The translations under genes were made by a program, and so were the position numbers. A DNA stretch of 64,000 bases from Deltaproteobacteria bacterium. GTDB lineage: Bacteria > Desulfobacterota > BSN033 > UBA1163. The stretch lies in contig VGRY01000002.1 of NCBI GenBank assembly GCA_016875195.1, positions 1-64,000 on the forward strand, in the 5' to 3' direction. Every line of letters starts with the position of its first letter. Position 1 is the stretch's first letter. A model generated the notes under the pieces. It saw nothing but the letters and a program-made list of their open reading frames with translations, did not search any database and had not been told where the DNA came from. This document shows, in pieces, positions 40,744 to 50,923 of the stretch.

Positions 40744-42024
40744 ATGCGGAAAATTATTCTATTTTTGGCTATTTTCTTTTTTTTGGCAGGCCTCATCAGC
40801 GCTTCTGAGACCTGGGCTCAGAAGGAAAAAAGTAAACCCAAATTGCTCCGTCTTACTTTCTACTATCCTGTGGGTGTGGCAGGTCCTCTGGCGAGGGTGA
40901 TCGGAGAGATGACGGACAAATTTAACAAGGAGAATGAAGGAAAGATCGAAGTGGTGCCGGTCTATTCCGGAGATTACGATCCCACCATGCAGAAAGTCCA
41001 GACCGCCATCATGGCTGGAAACCCTCCGGACATCTTTATGGTTGAAATCTCCGAGCTTCCCACGCTTTTAGCGATGAATGCAGTTCTTCCCCTGGACGAT
41101 TATGTCAAGAAGATGGAAAAGGGATATTGGGAAGATTTTTTCGCTCCCTTCCGTGAAAATGCGACAATCGGTGGAAAACTGTATGGAGTGCCATTCCAAC
41201 GTTCGACGCCAGTCCTTTACTGGAATAAAGAGGCTTTCAAAGCTGCGGGCCTCGATGCGGAAAAACCTCCGAAGACCTGGGATGAATTGAAGGATTACGC
41301 AACGAAATTGACCATCAAAGACAAACAGTGGGGCGTGACCATTTCAGGAGGCTGGAATGACTGGCTTTTTGAGGGCTTTGTGAGGCAGAACGGAAGCTAT
41401 CTCATTAGTGCAGATGGGAAGACCGCAAATTTCGATTCGAAGGAGGCTGTCGAAGCCCTCGATTTCTGGGTTGAGCTGAAACACCGCCTCAAACTGGGAC
41501 CTCCTCATAGCACCTGGGGCTCCACACCACCTGACTTTGTCGGCGGAAGGACAGCCATGCTCTATCACTCCACCGGCATTCTGACCTTCTTGAAACGATC
41601 GGCTAAATTCGATTTTGGTGTTACCTTCATGCCGCAGAAGAAGACCTTTGGCGCTGCTGTTGGAGGAGCCAACCTGATGATCGCTAAAAAGATCTCGAAG
41701 GAGCGGCAGGATGCAGCATGGAAATATATCGCCTGGATGTCCAATGTGAAGAACACGGCGGAATGGAGTGCAGCATCCGGCTATGTGGCGGTACGGCAGA
41801 GCGCCTATGAAGATCCGGTGATGAAAGAGCATGTGAGCAAGAACCCGGAATATCTCGTGGCCAGGGATCAATTGAAGTTTGCCCATGGGAAGATGATGGC
41901 AAAAAATTTCCAGAAGGTAAGAGAAATCCTGAAACGGCAGCTTGATGATTCGGCTGCAGGAAAGATCGTTCCTGCCGAAGCGTTGAAGATCGCCCAGAAA
42001 GAGATTCAGGCTGCAATTAAATAA
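40744..42024 (+). CDS. UgpB-like extracellular solute-binding protein
   Basis: This 426-residue CUT1-family binding protein has a signal sequence (MRKIILFLAIFFFLAGLISA, cleavage near ETWAQ). The segment PFQRSTPVLYWNKEAFKAAG followed by PPKTWDELKDYATKL closely parallels the glycerol-3-phosphate binding protein UgpB, as does VVPVYSGDYDPTMQKVQTAI. That suggests uptake of glycerol 3-phosphate or a related phosphodiester, although sugar binding cannot be excluded. Permease and ATPase genes follow. TAGGAGGTGCTCT precedes the ATG. Confidence 0.85.
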   Translation: MRKIILFLAIFFFLAGLISASETWAQKEKSKPKLLRLTFYYPVGVAGPLARVIGEMTDKFNKENEGKIEVVPVYSGDYDPTMQKVQTAIMAGNPPDIFMVEISELPTLLAMNAVLPLDDYVKKMEKGYWEDFFAPFRENATIGGKLYGVPFQRSTPVLYWNKEAFKAAGLDAEKPPKTWDELKDYATKLTIKDKQWGVTISGGWNDWLFEGFVRQNGSYLISADGKTANFDSKEAVEALDFWVELKHRLKLGPPHSTWGSTPPDFVGGRTAMLYHSTGILTFLKRSAKFDFGVTFMPQKKTFGAAVGGANLMIAKKISKERQDAAWKYIAWMSNVKNTAEWSAASGYVAVRQSAYEDPVMKEHVSKNPEYLVARDQLKFAHGKMMAKNFQKVREILKRQLDDSAAGKIVPAEALKIAQKEIQAAIK

Positions 42025-42191
42025 TAGATGAAAGGTTAATTTCGTTAGAAAAGGGCAGGATTTCAAGCCATATATAAAAAACTGAAGCTTTCTATTTATA
42101 GCATCCCCCGTATCAATGCAGGAAATTTCTAACGGGGCAAACGGGTCGAGCGAGGGGGTGGGGTAATCCTACCCCCTCTTTCAGTTCATCT

Positions 42192-43070
42192 ATGAGACGT
42201 ACCGATCGTCTGGCAACCTATAGTTATCTTTTCCCGGGACTCTTCTTCATGGGAATTTTCACTTTTATCCCCGTCTTTATGTCGGCCTACCTTTCTCTTT
42301 TTAAATGGAATGTCAACAACCCCGAGCCCAATTTTACATGGTTTTCAAATTATATCGAAGTTTTCAAGGCTCCACTTTTCTGGTTGGTACTTAGAAATAA
42401 TCTCATCTATGCCTTCACCACTATCCCCATTAGCATGTCCCTGGCTCTATTTTTAGCCATTCTCATCAATCAGAAAATGGGGTCCATTCGAAGTTTCTAC
42501 AGGGCAAGCCTCTTTTATCCGACCATGATTCCAATGGTGGCAGCTGCTATGCTCTGGGTGTGGATCTTCAACCCGGGTCTTGGAATTTTCAACTACTATC
42601 TTGGGTTCCTCGGATTTCCGAGACTCGAATGGCTCTATGACATGCGCTATGCCCTGATCGCCATTATCATCATGAGCATCTGGAAGAACTTCGGTTACTA
42701 TATGCTCATCTTTCTGGCAGGCCTTCAGGGGATTCCGAACCATTACTATGAAGCGGCGGCTATCGAGGGGGCTACAGGATGGAAACAGTTCCGTTACATC
42801 ACCTTTCCCATGCTCGCACCAGCCACACTCTTTGTATTCGTCGTTGCCATTATCTCCTCATTCCAGGTTTTTGATCAAGTATTCGTCATGACCCAGGGAG
42901 GGCCAGGTGACCGGACCAATGTGCTCGTCTTCTACATCTACCAGCACGCGTTCCGGTTCTGGGATCTTGGAATGGGGTCTACCCTGACCACCCTCTTTAT
43001 TCTTGGGTTGCTCATAGCGATCTGGTTGGTCTTCCGTGTGATCGGGAGGAGGGTCTACTATGAAGTTTAG
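42192..43070 (+). CDS. UgpA-like ABC transporter permease
   Basis: This 292-residue CUT1 permease has six hydrophobic segments and the EAA loop EAAAIEGATGWKQFRYITFPML (about residues 188-209). It overlaps the next permease gene by 11 bp. It pairs with the UgpE-like protein to form the membrane channel. The 167 bp before it contain a CTAACGGGG repeat end near 42127. Confidence 0.92.
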   Translation: MRRTDRLATYSYLFPGLFFMGIFTFIPVFMSAYLSLFKWNVNNPEPNFTWFSNYIEVFKAPLFWLVLRNNLIYAFTTIPISMSLALFLAILINQKMGSIRSFYRASLFYPTMIPMVAAAMLWVWIFNPGLGIFNYYLGFLGFPRLEWLYDMRYALIAIIIMSIWKNFGYYMLIFLAGLQGIPNHYYEAAAIEGATGWKQFRYITFPMLAPATLFVFVVAIISSFQVFDQVFVMTQGGPGDRTNVLVFYIYQHAFRFWDLGMGSTLTTLFILGLLIAIWLVFRVIGRRVYYEV

Positions 43071-43893
43071 CCGGAAATCCAGAGATCGTTTGGGGCTTCA
43101 CCTAATTCTGGGATTGGTTTCACTGGTTACTGTTGCTCCTTATTTCTGGATTCTCTCTACCTCTTTAAAATATCGAACAGAGGTCTTTACACAGATCCCA
43201 AAATGGATTCCCTGGCCGATCAATATCCAGAACTATCTCGAAGTTTTTCAGATGGCCCCTTTCCATCTCTACTTGATCAACACAATTATTGTGGTAGCAG
43301 GAATTCTGGCCATCCAATTGGTAACCATTACCTTGGCTGCCTATGTTTTTGGAAGGAGGAATTTCTGGGGGCGGGAATTCTTCTTCTTTCTCTTTCTCAT
43401 CCAGATGATGATCCCCATTCATGCTACCTTTTTACCAAACTTTTTAACTCTGAAAAGGTTCGATCTCCTCAATACCCGCATCGCGATGATGCTTCCCTTT
43501 TTTGCTTCGGGATACGGGACCTTTCTCCTCAGGCAGGCATTCCGGCAGATTCCGCGGGCCTTGGAGGATGCAGCAGTGATCGATGGATGTGGAGGACTAC
43601 GGTTCTTATGGCATGTTTTAGTCCCACTGGCCAAACCCACACTGATTGCATTTTCAATCATCAGTATCGTGAGCCACTGGAATGATTATCTCTGGCCCCT
43701 CATTGTTACCGATACCCCTGAGGTGAGGACGCTCACGATCGGGCTTGGAATGTTCGTTCAACAGGAGAGTGGGGCGGACTGGACCCTGTTGATGGCTGCG
43801 ACTGCCTTTGTGACAGCTCCCATGTTGATCTTCTTTCTCGTTTTTCAGAAGAAATTTGTAGAAAGTTTTATGCTCAGCGGAATGAAGGGTTGA
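43060..43893 (+). CDS. UgpE-like ABC transporter permease
   Basis: This 277-residue CUT1 permease has six hydrophobic segments and the EAA loop EDAAVIDGCGGLRFLWHVLVPL (about 167-188). It overlaps the UgpA-like gene by 11 bp and ends 49 bp before the ATPase gene. Confidence 0.92.
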   Translation: MKFSRKSRDRLGLHLILGLVSLVTVAPYFWILSTSLKYRTEVFTQIPKWIPWPINIQNYLEVFQMAPFHLYLINTIIVVAGILAIQLVTITLAAYVFGRRNFWGREFFFFLFLIQMMIPIHATFLPNFLTLKRFDLLNTRIAMMLPFFASGYGTFLLRQAFRQIPRALEDAAVIDGCGGLRFLWHVLVPLAKPTLIAFSIISIVSHWNDYLWPLIVTDTPEVRTLTIGLGMFVQQESGADWTLLMAATAFVTAPMLIFFLVFQKKFVESFMLSGMKG

Positions 43894-43942
43894 AAAATGA
43901 TCGCTCAATAGGGTAGATCTCCTTCGAAGGAGGACGAGGGTT

Positions 43943-45055
43943 ATGGCAAAAGTCATTCTTGAAAATGTGACGAAGCAATTTGGTACGGTTCAGGCGGTCA
44001 AAGACTTTAACCTCACCGTAGAGGACAAAGAATTTGCCATCCTCGTGGGTCCCTCAGGATGTGGCAAATCGACTGCACTTCGGATGATCGCAGGCCTCGA
44101 AGAACCTAACACCGGAACGATCTCCATCGGAGATCGAGTGGTCAATGATCTTCCTCCCAAAGACCGGGACATTGCCATGGTCTTTCAGGAATATGCGCTC
44201 TATCCCCACATGTCAGTTTACAAAAATATGGCCTTTGGCCTCAAACTGAGAAAATTCCCTAAAAATGAGATTGATCAGAGGGTGAGGGACGCCGCAGAGA
44301 TTCTCTCCATCCAGGACTTTCTCGACCGAAAGCCCAAACAACTCTCTGGAGGACAGCGTCAGCGAGTAGCTGTAGGTAGGGCGATTGTTCGTAAACCAGC
44401 GGTCTTTCTGTTTGATGAACCTCTCTCCAACCTGGATGCCAAGTTAAGAGTTCAGATGCGGGCCGAACTCTCCAAGCTTCACGATCGCCTTCAGACGACG
44501 ATCATCTATGTCACTCATGATCAGGTGGAAGCCATGACCATGGGGACAAAGATCGTGGTGATGAAAGACGGCTGGATACAGCAGGTGGGCTCTCCTCTGG
44601 GAGTCTATAACTATCCGGTTAACCTCTTTGTGGCTGGATTTATAGGAAGTCCGGTGATGAACTTCATTCCCTGTCGGATCATATCGAAAGATAACCGCCT
44701 CCTGATGGATGCAGAAAGCTTTCAACTACCGATACCGGAGAAAAAGGTGCCGTATTATCAATCCTTAGCCGGATCGGAGGTTATCTTTGGGATTCGGCCC
44801 AATGACATCTATGATCGGGCCTTTGCACCTGAAAACATCAAAATAAACACTGTGCGATCGGTGATCGATGTGATTGAACCGCTGGGTTCTGAGATTCATC
44901 TCAATGTGACGGCAGGCAAACATGATCTGATTGCGGCAGTGGATGTACAGACGGTCTATAAGGTGCATCAGGAGCTTGAGCTTGCCTTTGACCTCAACCG
45001 GATGCATCTGTTTCAGAAAGAACCTCCGAATCTTCGGGTCAAAACGGAGCAGTAA
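43943..45055 (+). CDS. UgpC/MsmK-like ABC transporter ATPase
   Basis: This 370-residue CUT1 ATPase has Walker [10 protein letters not shown] (about 36-44), signature [15 protein letters not shown], Walker [13 protein letters not shown] and VTHDQVEA. The C-terminal region has the regulatory double-OB/TOBE fold typical of MalK and UgpC. It completes the UgpBAEC-like importer. AAGGAGGACGAGGGTT precedes the ATG. Confidence 0.93.
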   Translation: MAKVILENVTKQFGTVQAVKDFNLTVEDKEFAILVGPSGCGKSTALRMIAGLEEPNTGTISIGDRVVNDLPPKDRDIAMVFQEYALYPHMSVYKNMAFGLKLRKFPKNEIDQRVRDAAEILSIQDFLDRKPKQLSGGQRQRVAVGRAIVRKPAVFLFDEPLSNLDAKLRVQMRAELSKLHDRLQTTIIYVTHDQVEAMTMGTKIVVMKDGWIQQVGSPLGVYNYPVNLFVAGFIGSPVMNFIPCRIISKDNRLLMDAESFQLPIPEKKVPYYQSLAGSEVIFGIRPNDIYDRAFAPENIKINTVRSVIDVIEPLGSEIHLNVTAGKHDLIAAVDVQTVYKVHQELELAFDLNRMHLFQKEPPNLRVKTEQ

Positions 45056-45383
45056 AGAAGAAAGTAAGAGTTTAAGAGCGTATTCCCGGAGATCATCAGG
45101 GCTTTAAAGATTAGGAATTGGTAAAAAAACCTATTGTCGAATGCATCTATTCAGAAGCTAATGGCCCATGAGCGCTGGGTCACCCGCGAACCATGAAAAT
45201 CCATAACCCCCCTCTATTCCCCCCTTAGTCTAAGGGGGGATGAAGGGGGGGTATGAACATTATTTTCAAATTAATGCATGGCCTGAAGGGGTCGATTAAG
45301 TTGAATATTCAAAAGAACTATTTTATTAATCAAATGAGTTGTTTTGTAAGATTACCAGGGTTAACGATCGGAGTTAATGGCAA
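45056..45383. other. Gene-free stretch with a CCCCCTT/AAGGGGG palindrome
   Basis: No gene is supported. A CCCCCCTTAGTCTAAGGGGGG palindrome of the dispersed family lies at about 45206-45251. Confidence 0.55.
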
Positions 45384-46391
45384 ATGTGGTTGCTTATCAT
45401 CGTTATCGCACTCGCACTGTTGTTCGATTATTCTAATGGATTTCATGATGCAGCGAATGTTGTAGCAACAATTATCATTACGAGAGCTCTCTCTCCCAAG
45501 AGAGCCCTCATCATAGCGGCAATCTGTGAATTTATAGGCCCATTCCTTTTCGGAACTGCAGTAGCCAAAACGATTGGGAAAAAAATTATCCATCCTTCCA
45601 CATTCAGTCCAAACACCCTCCAGATTTCCATGATCCTTATCGTTGCCGCTCTCCTTGGAGCCATTGTCTGGAATCTCATTACCTGGTTTTTCGGCCTTCC
45701 TTCCTCTTCCTCCCATGCGCTGGTGGGAGGCATGGTGGGTGCTGTACTGATCGCTTATGGTCCGGATCAAATACTCTGGAATGGTCTGCTCTATATCCTC
45801 GCTTCTTTGGTGCTTTCTCCGGTGTTAGGGTTTATCTTCGGCATGTTCTTTCTGAAATTGACCTTCTTGCTATTCCGAAATGCCACTCCGAAAGCAAATG
45901 AATTTTTCAATCGGATGCAGATCCCAGCCTCTGTTGGATTGGCCCTCAGCCATGGCGCAAACGATGCCCAGAAATCGATGGGCTTAATCACCATGTCACT
46001 GGTCATTCTTGGAGTTTCCCCAACCTTTGAAGTTCCGATTTGGGTCGTTGCAAGTTGTGCCGGAGCCATTGCACTTGGGACAGCGAGCGGAGGGTGGAGA
46101 ATCATCAAAACCATGGGTTCAAAGATCTACCGTTTGAGATCCGTTCACGCCTATTGCGCCCAAACTTCTTCGGCAGCAGTTATTTTAGGTGCTGCTCTCC
46201 TGGGAGGACCTGTTTCAACCACTCATGTCGTCTCATCGAGCATCATGGGGGTTGGGACTGGGCAGAGGATGTCGGCTGTTCGATGGGGAGTGGCTAAAAA
46301 CATCATCGTGGCATGGTTTATCACGATCCCTGCATCAGGTGCCATCGCCGGATTAAGTTACATTTCGCTTAGATGGATTTTTGATATCTAA
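45384..46391 (+). CDS. PiT-family inorganic phosphate transporter
   Basis: This 335-residue integral membrane protein of about ten hydrophobic segments has the paired PiT signatures FDYSNGFHDAANVVAT near the N-terminus and GLALSHGANDAQKSMGLI in the middle. LPSSSSHALVGGMVGA and GPVSTTHVVSSSIMG are also present. It imports phosphate with cations across the inner membrane. No PhoU-like DUF47 gene, a frequent partner, is next to it. It follows the UgpBAEC-like importer and precedes a HAD phosphatase, making a phosphate-handling cluster. Confidence 0.93.
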   Translation: MWLLIIVIALALLFDYSNGFHDAANVVATIIITRALSPKRALIIAAICEFIGPFLFGTAVAKTIGKKIIHPSTFSPNTLQISMILIVAALLGAIVWNLITWFFGLPSSSSHALVGGMVGAVLIAYGPDQILWNGLLYILASLVLSPVLGFIFGMFFLKLTFLLFRNATPKANEFFNRMQIPASVGLALSHGANDAQKSMGLITMSLVILGVSPTFEVPIWVVASCAGAIALGTASGGWRIIKTMGSKIYRLRSVHAYCAQTSSAAVILGAALLGGPVSTTHVVSSSIMGVGTGQRMSAVRWGVAKNIIVAWFITIPASGAIAGLSYISLRWIFDI

Positions 46392-46419
46392 TGTGATATC
46401 AGAGGGAAGGGGATAGGAG

Positions 46420-47205
46420 ATGTTCAAAGGGTATATTTTTGACTTAGATGGAACGGTTTATCTGAGTGATAAGCTGATTCCTGGCGCAGATAGAGTCATC
46501 CACCAACTTCGAAAGACAGGACGAAAGGTTGCCTTTCTTTCAAACAAGCCGCTTCAGCCCCGGGAAGACTATGCAGAGAAATTAACCCGCCTTGGAATTC
46601 CAACACGACCGGAAGAGGTGATTAACTCCACGCTGGTTATGATCAATTATCTTAAAAAAATTGTACCTCAGCCAAGGCTATTTGTTGTAGGAGAGCTTCC
46701 CTTTGTCGATGAATTGAAAAGGGAGGGGTTCATGATCACAGAGGAGCCCAAAGAGATTGAGTATGTGGTTGTAGCGTTTGATCGGACCTTCGATTACAAA
46801 AAACTGAATATCTCCTATCAGGCGATTAAACTCGGTGCCCATTTTGTAGCAACCAATCCTGACCGAACCTGTCCTGTTGAAGGAGGAGAGATTCCTGACT
46901 GTGCGGGAATGATTGCTGCCATTGAGGCAGTGACGCAGAAGAAGGTAGAAGTCATCGTGGGAAAGCCTTCCCCCATCATGGTTCAAACGGTACTGGAGGT
47001 GATGGGATTGAAACCCGAGGATTGTATTCTTATTGGAGATCGTTTGGAAACCGATATTAAGATGGGTAAGGATTCAGGAATTGCTACAGGGATTGTGCTC
47101 ACTGGTGTGACTACCGAAGAATTTCTCAGACAAATCAAACATACTCCAGACCAACCTGACTTTGTCTTCCAGAGCATCGCCGACGTCGAAAATTTATTGA
47201 TATAA
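46420..47205 (+). CDS. HAD-IIA phosphatase (NagD/phosphoglycolate phosphatase-like)
   Basis: This 261-residue cytoplasmic phosphatase has motif I DLDGTVYLSD (nucleophile Asp8), motif II in LSNKP (about 39-43), and motif III/IV GKPSP and IGDRLETDI (about 205-213). The long cap inserted between motifs II and III marks subclass IIA (NagD, AraL, glycerol phosphate phosphatase). A role on glycerol 3-phosphate or phosphoglycolate is inferred from the UgpBAEC-like importer and phosphate transporter upstream. Confidence 0.9.
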   Translation: MFKGYIFDLDGTVYLSDKLIPGADRVIHQLRKTGRKVAFLSNKPLQPREDYAEKLTRLGIPTRPEEVINSTLVMINYLKKIVPQPRLFVVGELPFVDELKREGFMITEEPKEIEYVVVAFDRTFDYKKLNISYQAIKLGAHFVATNPDRTCPVEGGEIPDCAGMIAAIEAVTQKKVEVIVGKPSPIMVQTVLEVMGLKPEDCILIGDRLETDIKMGKDSGIATGIVLTGVTTEEFLRQIKHTPDQPDFVFQSIADVENLLI

Positions 47206-47340
47206 AAGAAGATAAATTTTTTTCCTTTCAGCCTAATTATTTGGAAAATACCCTTTCTCTCCTCAAGTACTGTTTGACAGCTTCTTTCTAATCAGGTAGA
47301 TTTCAGTTGTAAATCAATGGCGTACCATAGTGTAAATGGA

Positions 47341-47396
47341 GTCAGATCTCAACAATGCACATGGGAGATTGAACTTGTTGAATGTTGAGACCTGAC
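47341..47396. repeat. GTCAGATCTCAACA inverted repeat (REP-like)
   Basis: GTCAGATCTCAACA (47341-47354) and TGTTGAGACCTGAC (47383-47396) form an imperfect inverted repeat of 13 of 14 bases, just before mutS. The GGTCAGGTCTCAACA word is typical of REP-like elements associated with RAYT transposases; no such transposase is in the window. Confidence 0.6.
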
Positions 47397-47414
47397 CCCA
47401 CCCACATTACCCTG

Positions 47415-50021
47415 ATGACAACTAAACCCATCACCCCGATGATCAAACAGTATCTCCAGATCAAGAGCCAGTATCCGGACTCGCTTCTCTTCTTTCGAAT
47501 GGGTGACTTTTACGAGATGTTCTTCGAAGACGCCCAGGTGGCTTCGAAGGAATTGGATATTGCTCTAACCTCAAGAGACAAAGGTAAGAAGGATAGCATC
47601 CCGCTCTGCGGCGTTCCACACTTCACTGCGGAGACCTATATTTCTAAACTTCTGCAAAAAGGATATAAGGTTGCCCTCTGCGATCAGGTGGAGGATCCGA
47701 AACTTGCCAAAGGGATTGTGAAGCGGGAGGTCATAAGGGTTTTCACTCCGGGACTCGCCATGGACTCCATACACCTTGGCACTGGAGAAAACAATTACCT
47801 GATGGGGTTTTGCGCAGAGGGAGAGGTCTTTGGCCTCGCCTTCCTCGATATTTCTACTGGCGAGTTGAAGACCTGTCAAATCTCTGGCTTTGAACCCTTT
47901 CTGAACGAAGCGCTCCGGAATGAACCCAAAGAAATTCTTTCATTTCATCGTTTTCAGGAACACCCCTGTTTTGCAGCCTTTAAAAAGAGTTTTGAAAATG
48001 GACTGATCAGTTTTATAGAAGATTCGAAGTTTGATTCTTTCCACTCTCTTTGTGAAACCCACAGCGATTCGATTCCCGTTGAATTTCCTCTGGCAGCCAT
48101 TGCTACAGAGATGACTCTCCACTATGCAGAAGAGAACCAGAAACGGTCGCTCTCCCATATCCGATCTATTACCTTCTATCGGGTTCAGGACTTCATGGTC
48201 ATTGATGAGGTGACCAAGCGAAACCTGGAACTGACTCAGACCCTCTTCGACCAGAGCAAGAAAGGTTCTCTCTTCTGGGCAATAGACGAGACGATAACCC
48301 CCATGGGGAGCAGAAAATTGAAGCAGTGGTTGAATTATCCCCTGATGGATATGGTGGAGATCGAACGCAGGTTGGAGGCTGTCTCCGAATTAAAGGAGAA
48401 GAAGATCGAGCGAAAACGGGCGAGGGAGCCTTTACAAGGGGTTCAGGACATCGAAAGGCTTGCCTCCAGAATCTTCTTAGGACATGCCAATGGTCGGGAC
48501 CTCGTTGGGTTAAAAAATTCGATCCGTCATCTGCCCGACCTGAAAATTCTTCTTCAGGCATTCACCTCTTCTCTCCTTAAGGAGGTTACCGAAGGGATAG
48601 AATGCTTCGAACCCCTTTTTCAACTTCTCGATTCCTCCATTGTTGATCATCCTCCGCTTGCGGTGAAGGAGGGGGGGCTCATCAAATCCCACTTTAACAA
48701 AGAGCTGGACGATTTAAGGGAGATCGGCAGGGAAGGGAAGAAGTGGATCGTTCAATTAGAGGCCCAGGAGAAAAAGAAGACTGGAATTTCAACTTTAAAA
48801 GTCCGTTACAATCAAGTCTTCGGATATTACATTGAAGTGACCAAGAGTAATCTCCACCTCGTACCGGATCATTACATCCGAAAACAGACGCTGGTCAATG
48901 CCGAACGATTCATCACGCCGGAACTTAAAGAGTTCGAAACCAAGGTGCTGGGCGCTGAGGAAGCGATCTGTCAATTAGAGTACCAGATCTTTGAAGAGAT
49001 ACAGAAGAAGGTATCTGAGGAAACTCCCGGCCTCCAGAAAACAGCTTCCGCCGTGGCAACAATTGATGTCCTGTGCTCTATGGCTGAGGTGGCTGATAAG
49101 AATGATTATTGCCGTCCCAGAATAGACGAAGGCGAAGAGATCGTGATTGAGGATGGCAGACATCCGGTTCTGGAACGGATGTCCCTCTCTGAGAGGTTTG
49201 TCCCGAATGACACCTTACTCGATTCCCATGAGCATCAAATTCTGATCATCACCGGACCCAATATGGCGGGCAAATCGACCTATTTAAGGCAGGTGGCGAT
49301 CATCATCCTGATGGCGCAAATGGGGAGTTTTGTGCCAGCAAGCCAAGCCCGCATCGGACTGGTCGACCGTATTTTCACCCGAATTGGCGCTCTGGATAAT
49401 ATCATGCGGGGCCAGTCCACCTTTATGGTGGAGATGATGGAGACCGCGCGTATCCTTCAGCAAGCCACATCGAGGAGCTTCGTCGTACTCGATGAGGTTG
49501 GAAGAGGAACGAGCACCTTTGACGGATTGAGCATTGCGTGGGCTGTGGTCGAACATCTTCACGACCATCCTTTGCTCAGGCCAAGAACCCTCTTTGCGAC
49601 ACACTATCACGAATTGACTGAATTGGCTCTGACCAAAGAGAGAGTGAAGAATTTGAATGTGGCAGTGAAGGAATGGGGAGGGGAGATCATCTTTCTCAGG
49701 AAGGTGGTGGAAGGGGGGACGAACCGAAGCTACGGGATTCAGGTGGCGAGGTTAGCAGGCCTTCCAGAAAAAGTAATTGAGCGGGCCAAGGAGGTTCTTT
49801 CCAATCTCGAAAGAGGGGAATTTGATTCAATGGGCATCCCTAAAATTGCCAAGTCGAAAGTCGCAGCCTTGAAACCCAAGATCCCCATCCAGCCATCCCT
49901 CTTTTCTCAGGCCGACCCCATTCGCTTGGAACTGAAAAAGATCGATCCTGATCAGATGACCCCGATCGAGGCATTGAAAGTCTTGAATGAATTAAAGAAG
50001 AAAGCGGAGAAAGAAGAGTAA
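47415..50021 (+). CDS. mutS: DNA mismatch repair protein MutS
   Basis: This protein of about 868 residues recognises base mismatches and small loops. The N-terminal mismatch-recognition motif is FFRMGDFYEMF (about residues 25-35). The core and clamp domains follow, then Walker A GPNMAGKST with Lys near 620, DEVGRGTSTFDG and ATHYHEL. A C-terminal helical region ends in MTPIEALKVLNELKKKAE, the usual MutS end. An earlier in-frame ATG at 47382 lies inside the REP-like repeat, so ATG 47415 (MTTKPITPMIKQY) is taken as the start, though no strong ribosome site is visible. Confidence 0.95.
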   Translation: MTTKPITPMIKQYLQIKSQYPDSLLFFRMGDFYEMFFEDAQVASKELDIALTSRDKGKKDSIPLCGVPHFTAETYISKLLQKGYKVALCDQVEDPKLAKGIVKREVIRVFTPGLAMDSIHLGTGENNYLMGFCAEGEVFGLAFLDISTGELKTCQISGFEPFLNEALRNEPKEILSFHRFQEHPCFAAFKKSFENGLISFIEDSKFDSFHSLCETHSDSIPVEFPLAAIATEMTLHYAEENQKRSLSHIRSITFYRVQDFMVIDEVTKRNLELTQTLFDQSKKGSLFWAIDETITPMGSRKLKQWLNYPLMDMVEIERRLEAVSELKEKKIERKRAREPLQGVQDIERLASRIFLGHANGRDLVGLKNSIRHLPDLKILLQAFTSSLLKEVTEGIECFEPLFQLLDSSIVDHPPLAVKEGGLIKSHFNKELDDLREIGREGKKWIVQLEAQEKKKTGISTLKVRYNQVFGYYIEVTKSNLHLVPDHYIRKQTLVNAERFITPELKEFETKVLGAEEAICQLEYQIFEEIQKKVSEETPGLQKTASAVATIDVLCSMAEVADKNDYCRPRIDEGEEIVIEDGRHPVLERMSLSERFVPNDTLLDSHEHQILIITGPNMAGKSTYLRQVAIIILMAQMGSFVPASQARIGLVDRIFTRIGALDNIMRGQSTFMVEMMETARILQQATSRSFVVLDEVGRGTSTFDGLSIAWAVVEHLHDHPLLRPRTLFATHYHELTELALTKERVKNLNVAVKEWGGEIIFLRKVVEGGTNRSYGIQVARLAGLPEKVIERAKEVLSNLERGEFDSMGIPKIAKSKVAALKPKIPIQPSLFSQADPIRLELKKIDPDQMTPIEALKVLNELKKKAEKEE

Positions 50022-50027
50022 AAATAT

Positions 50028-50187
50028 TAAATCCGAAGCACGAAATCCGAATTTCGAAACAATCTCTAATCACCAAAATTCAAATGTTCGAAACAAAAGT
50101 TTAAGACATTTAAATTTCGAAAATTCGGATTTGTTTCGGATTGGTCCTAAGAGGACGCTTCGCCCGATATTCGAATTTCGGATTTCC
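50028..50187. repeat. TTCGAAATTCGAA-type imperfect palindrome, copy 5 (with inserted hairpin)
   Basis: The left arm is AAATCCGAAGCACGAAATCC..TTTCGAAACAAT; the right arm is ATTTGTTTCGGATTGG..CGATATTCGAATTTCGGATT. The right arm is interrupted by GGTCCTAAGAGGACGCTTCG, a small hairpin. It lies between mutS and pcm. Confidence 0.78.
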
Positions 50188-50260
50188 TGCCCCACCCAGG
50201 TATATAAAAAGAGCGAAGATGATCCACTGGCATCTGTTACCGATGAAAGGTTGAGAGGGG

Positions 50261-50908
50261 ATGCTTGATTTTCAAAAATCCAGATTGAAAATGGTGGAGG
50301 AGCAGATCGTCGGAAGAGAGATCAGAGATCCCCGTGTGATTACTGCCCTAAAGAAAGTCCCCCGACATCTCTTTGTCGAGGAAGCACTACAGAGCCAGGC
50401 CTACAACGACCGTCCTCTTCCGATCGGAGAAAAGCAGACCATTTCTCAACCCTATATGGTTGCTTTGATGACCGAGGCTCTGAAGCTAAAGGGTAAAGAA
50501 AAGGTTCTTGAGATAGGGGCCGGGTCAGGGTATCAGACAGCCATCCTGGCTGAGCTGGCCCAGGAGGTGTTTTCTGTAGAAAGGATTCGCTCTCTTGCGA
50601 TCAGAGCGAGACAGTTACTCTATGAATTAGGATATTTCAATGTGGAGATAAAAATCTTTGATGGCACCTATGGATGGACGGAGAAAGGTCCGTTTAATGC
50701 TATCATCGTCACAGCGGGTTCTCCGAATATTCCCCAGCCCTTGTATGAACAATTGTCAATAGGTGGAAGGCTGGTCATTCCAGTCGGAGACCTTCATACT
50801 CAAGATCTCTTTCGAATTACAAAGACAGAAGAAGGGATGAAGAAGGAGGACCTGGGCGGTTGCCGGTTCGTTAAATTGATCGGGAGATATGGCTGGGAGG
50901 ATGAGTAA
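50261..50908 (+). CDS. pcm: Protein-L-isoaspartate O-methyltransferase
   Basis: This 215-residue cytoplasmic enzyme methylates isoaspartyl residues with S-adenosylmethionine to repair aged proteins. Signatures are [38 protein letters not shown] (about residues 40-75), the SAM-binding motif [18 protein letters not shown] and [18 protein letters not shown]. Its length is normal for the family. It ends 15 bp before tsaD. Confidence 0.95.
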   Translation: MLDFQKSRLKMVEEQIVGREIRDPRVITALKKVPRHLFVEEALQSQAYNDRPLPIGEKQTISQPYMVALMTEALKLKGKEKVLEIGAGSGYQTAILAELAQEVFSVERIRSLAIRARQLLYELGYFNVEIKIFDGTYGWTEKGPFNAIIVTAGSPNIPQPLYEQLSIGGRLVIPVGDLHTQDLFRITKTEEGMKKEDLGGCRFVKLIGRYGWEDE

Positions 50909-50923
50909 ATCCGAGCCCCTGAA

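Noticed and set aside
45253-45465. A 70-residue frame upstream of the PiT gene
   Set aside because: It overlaps the PiT gene start in another frame and has no recognisable features.
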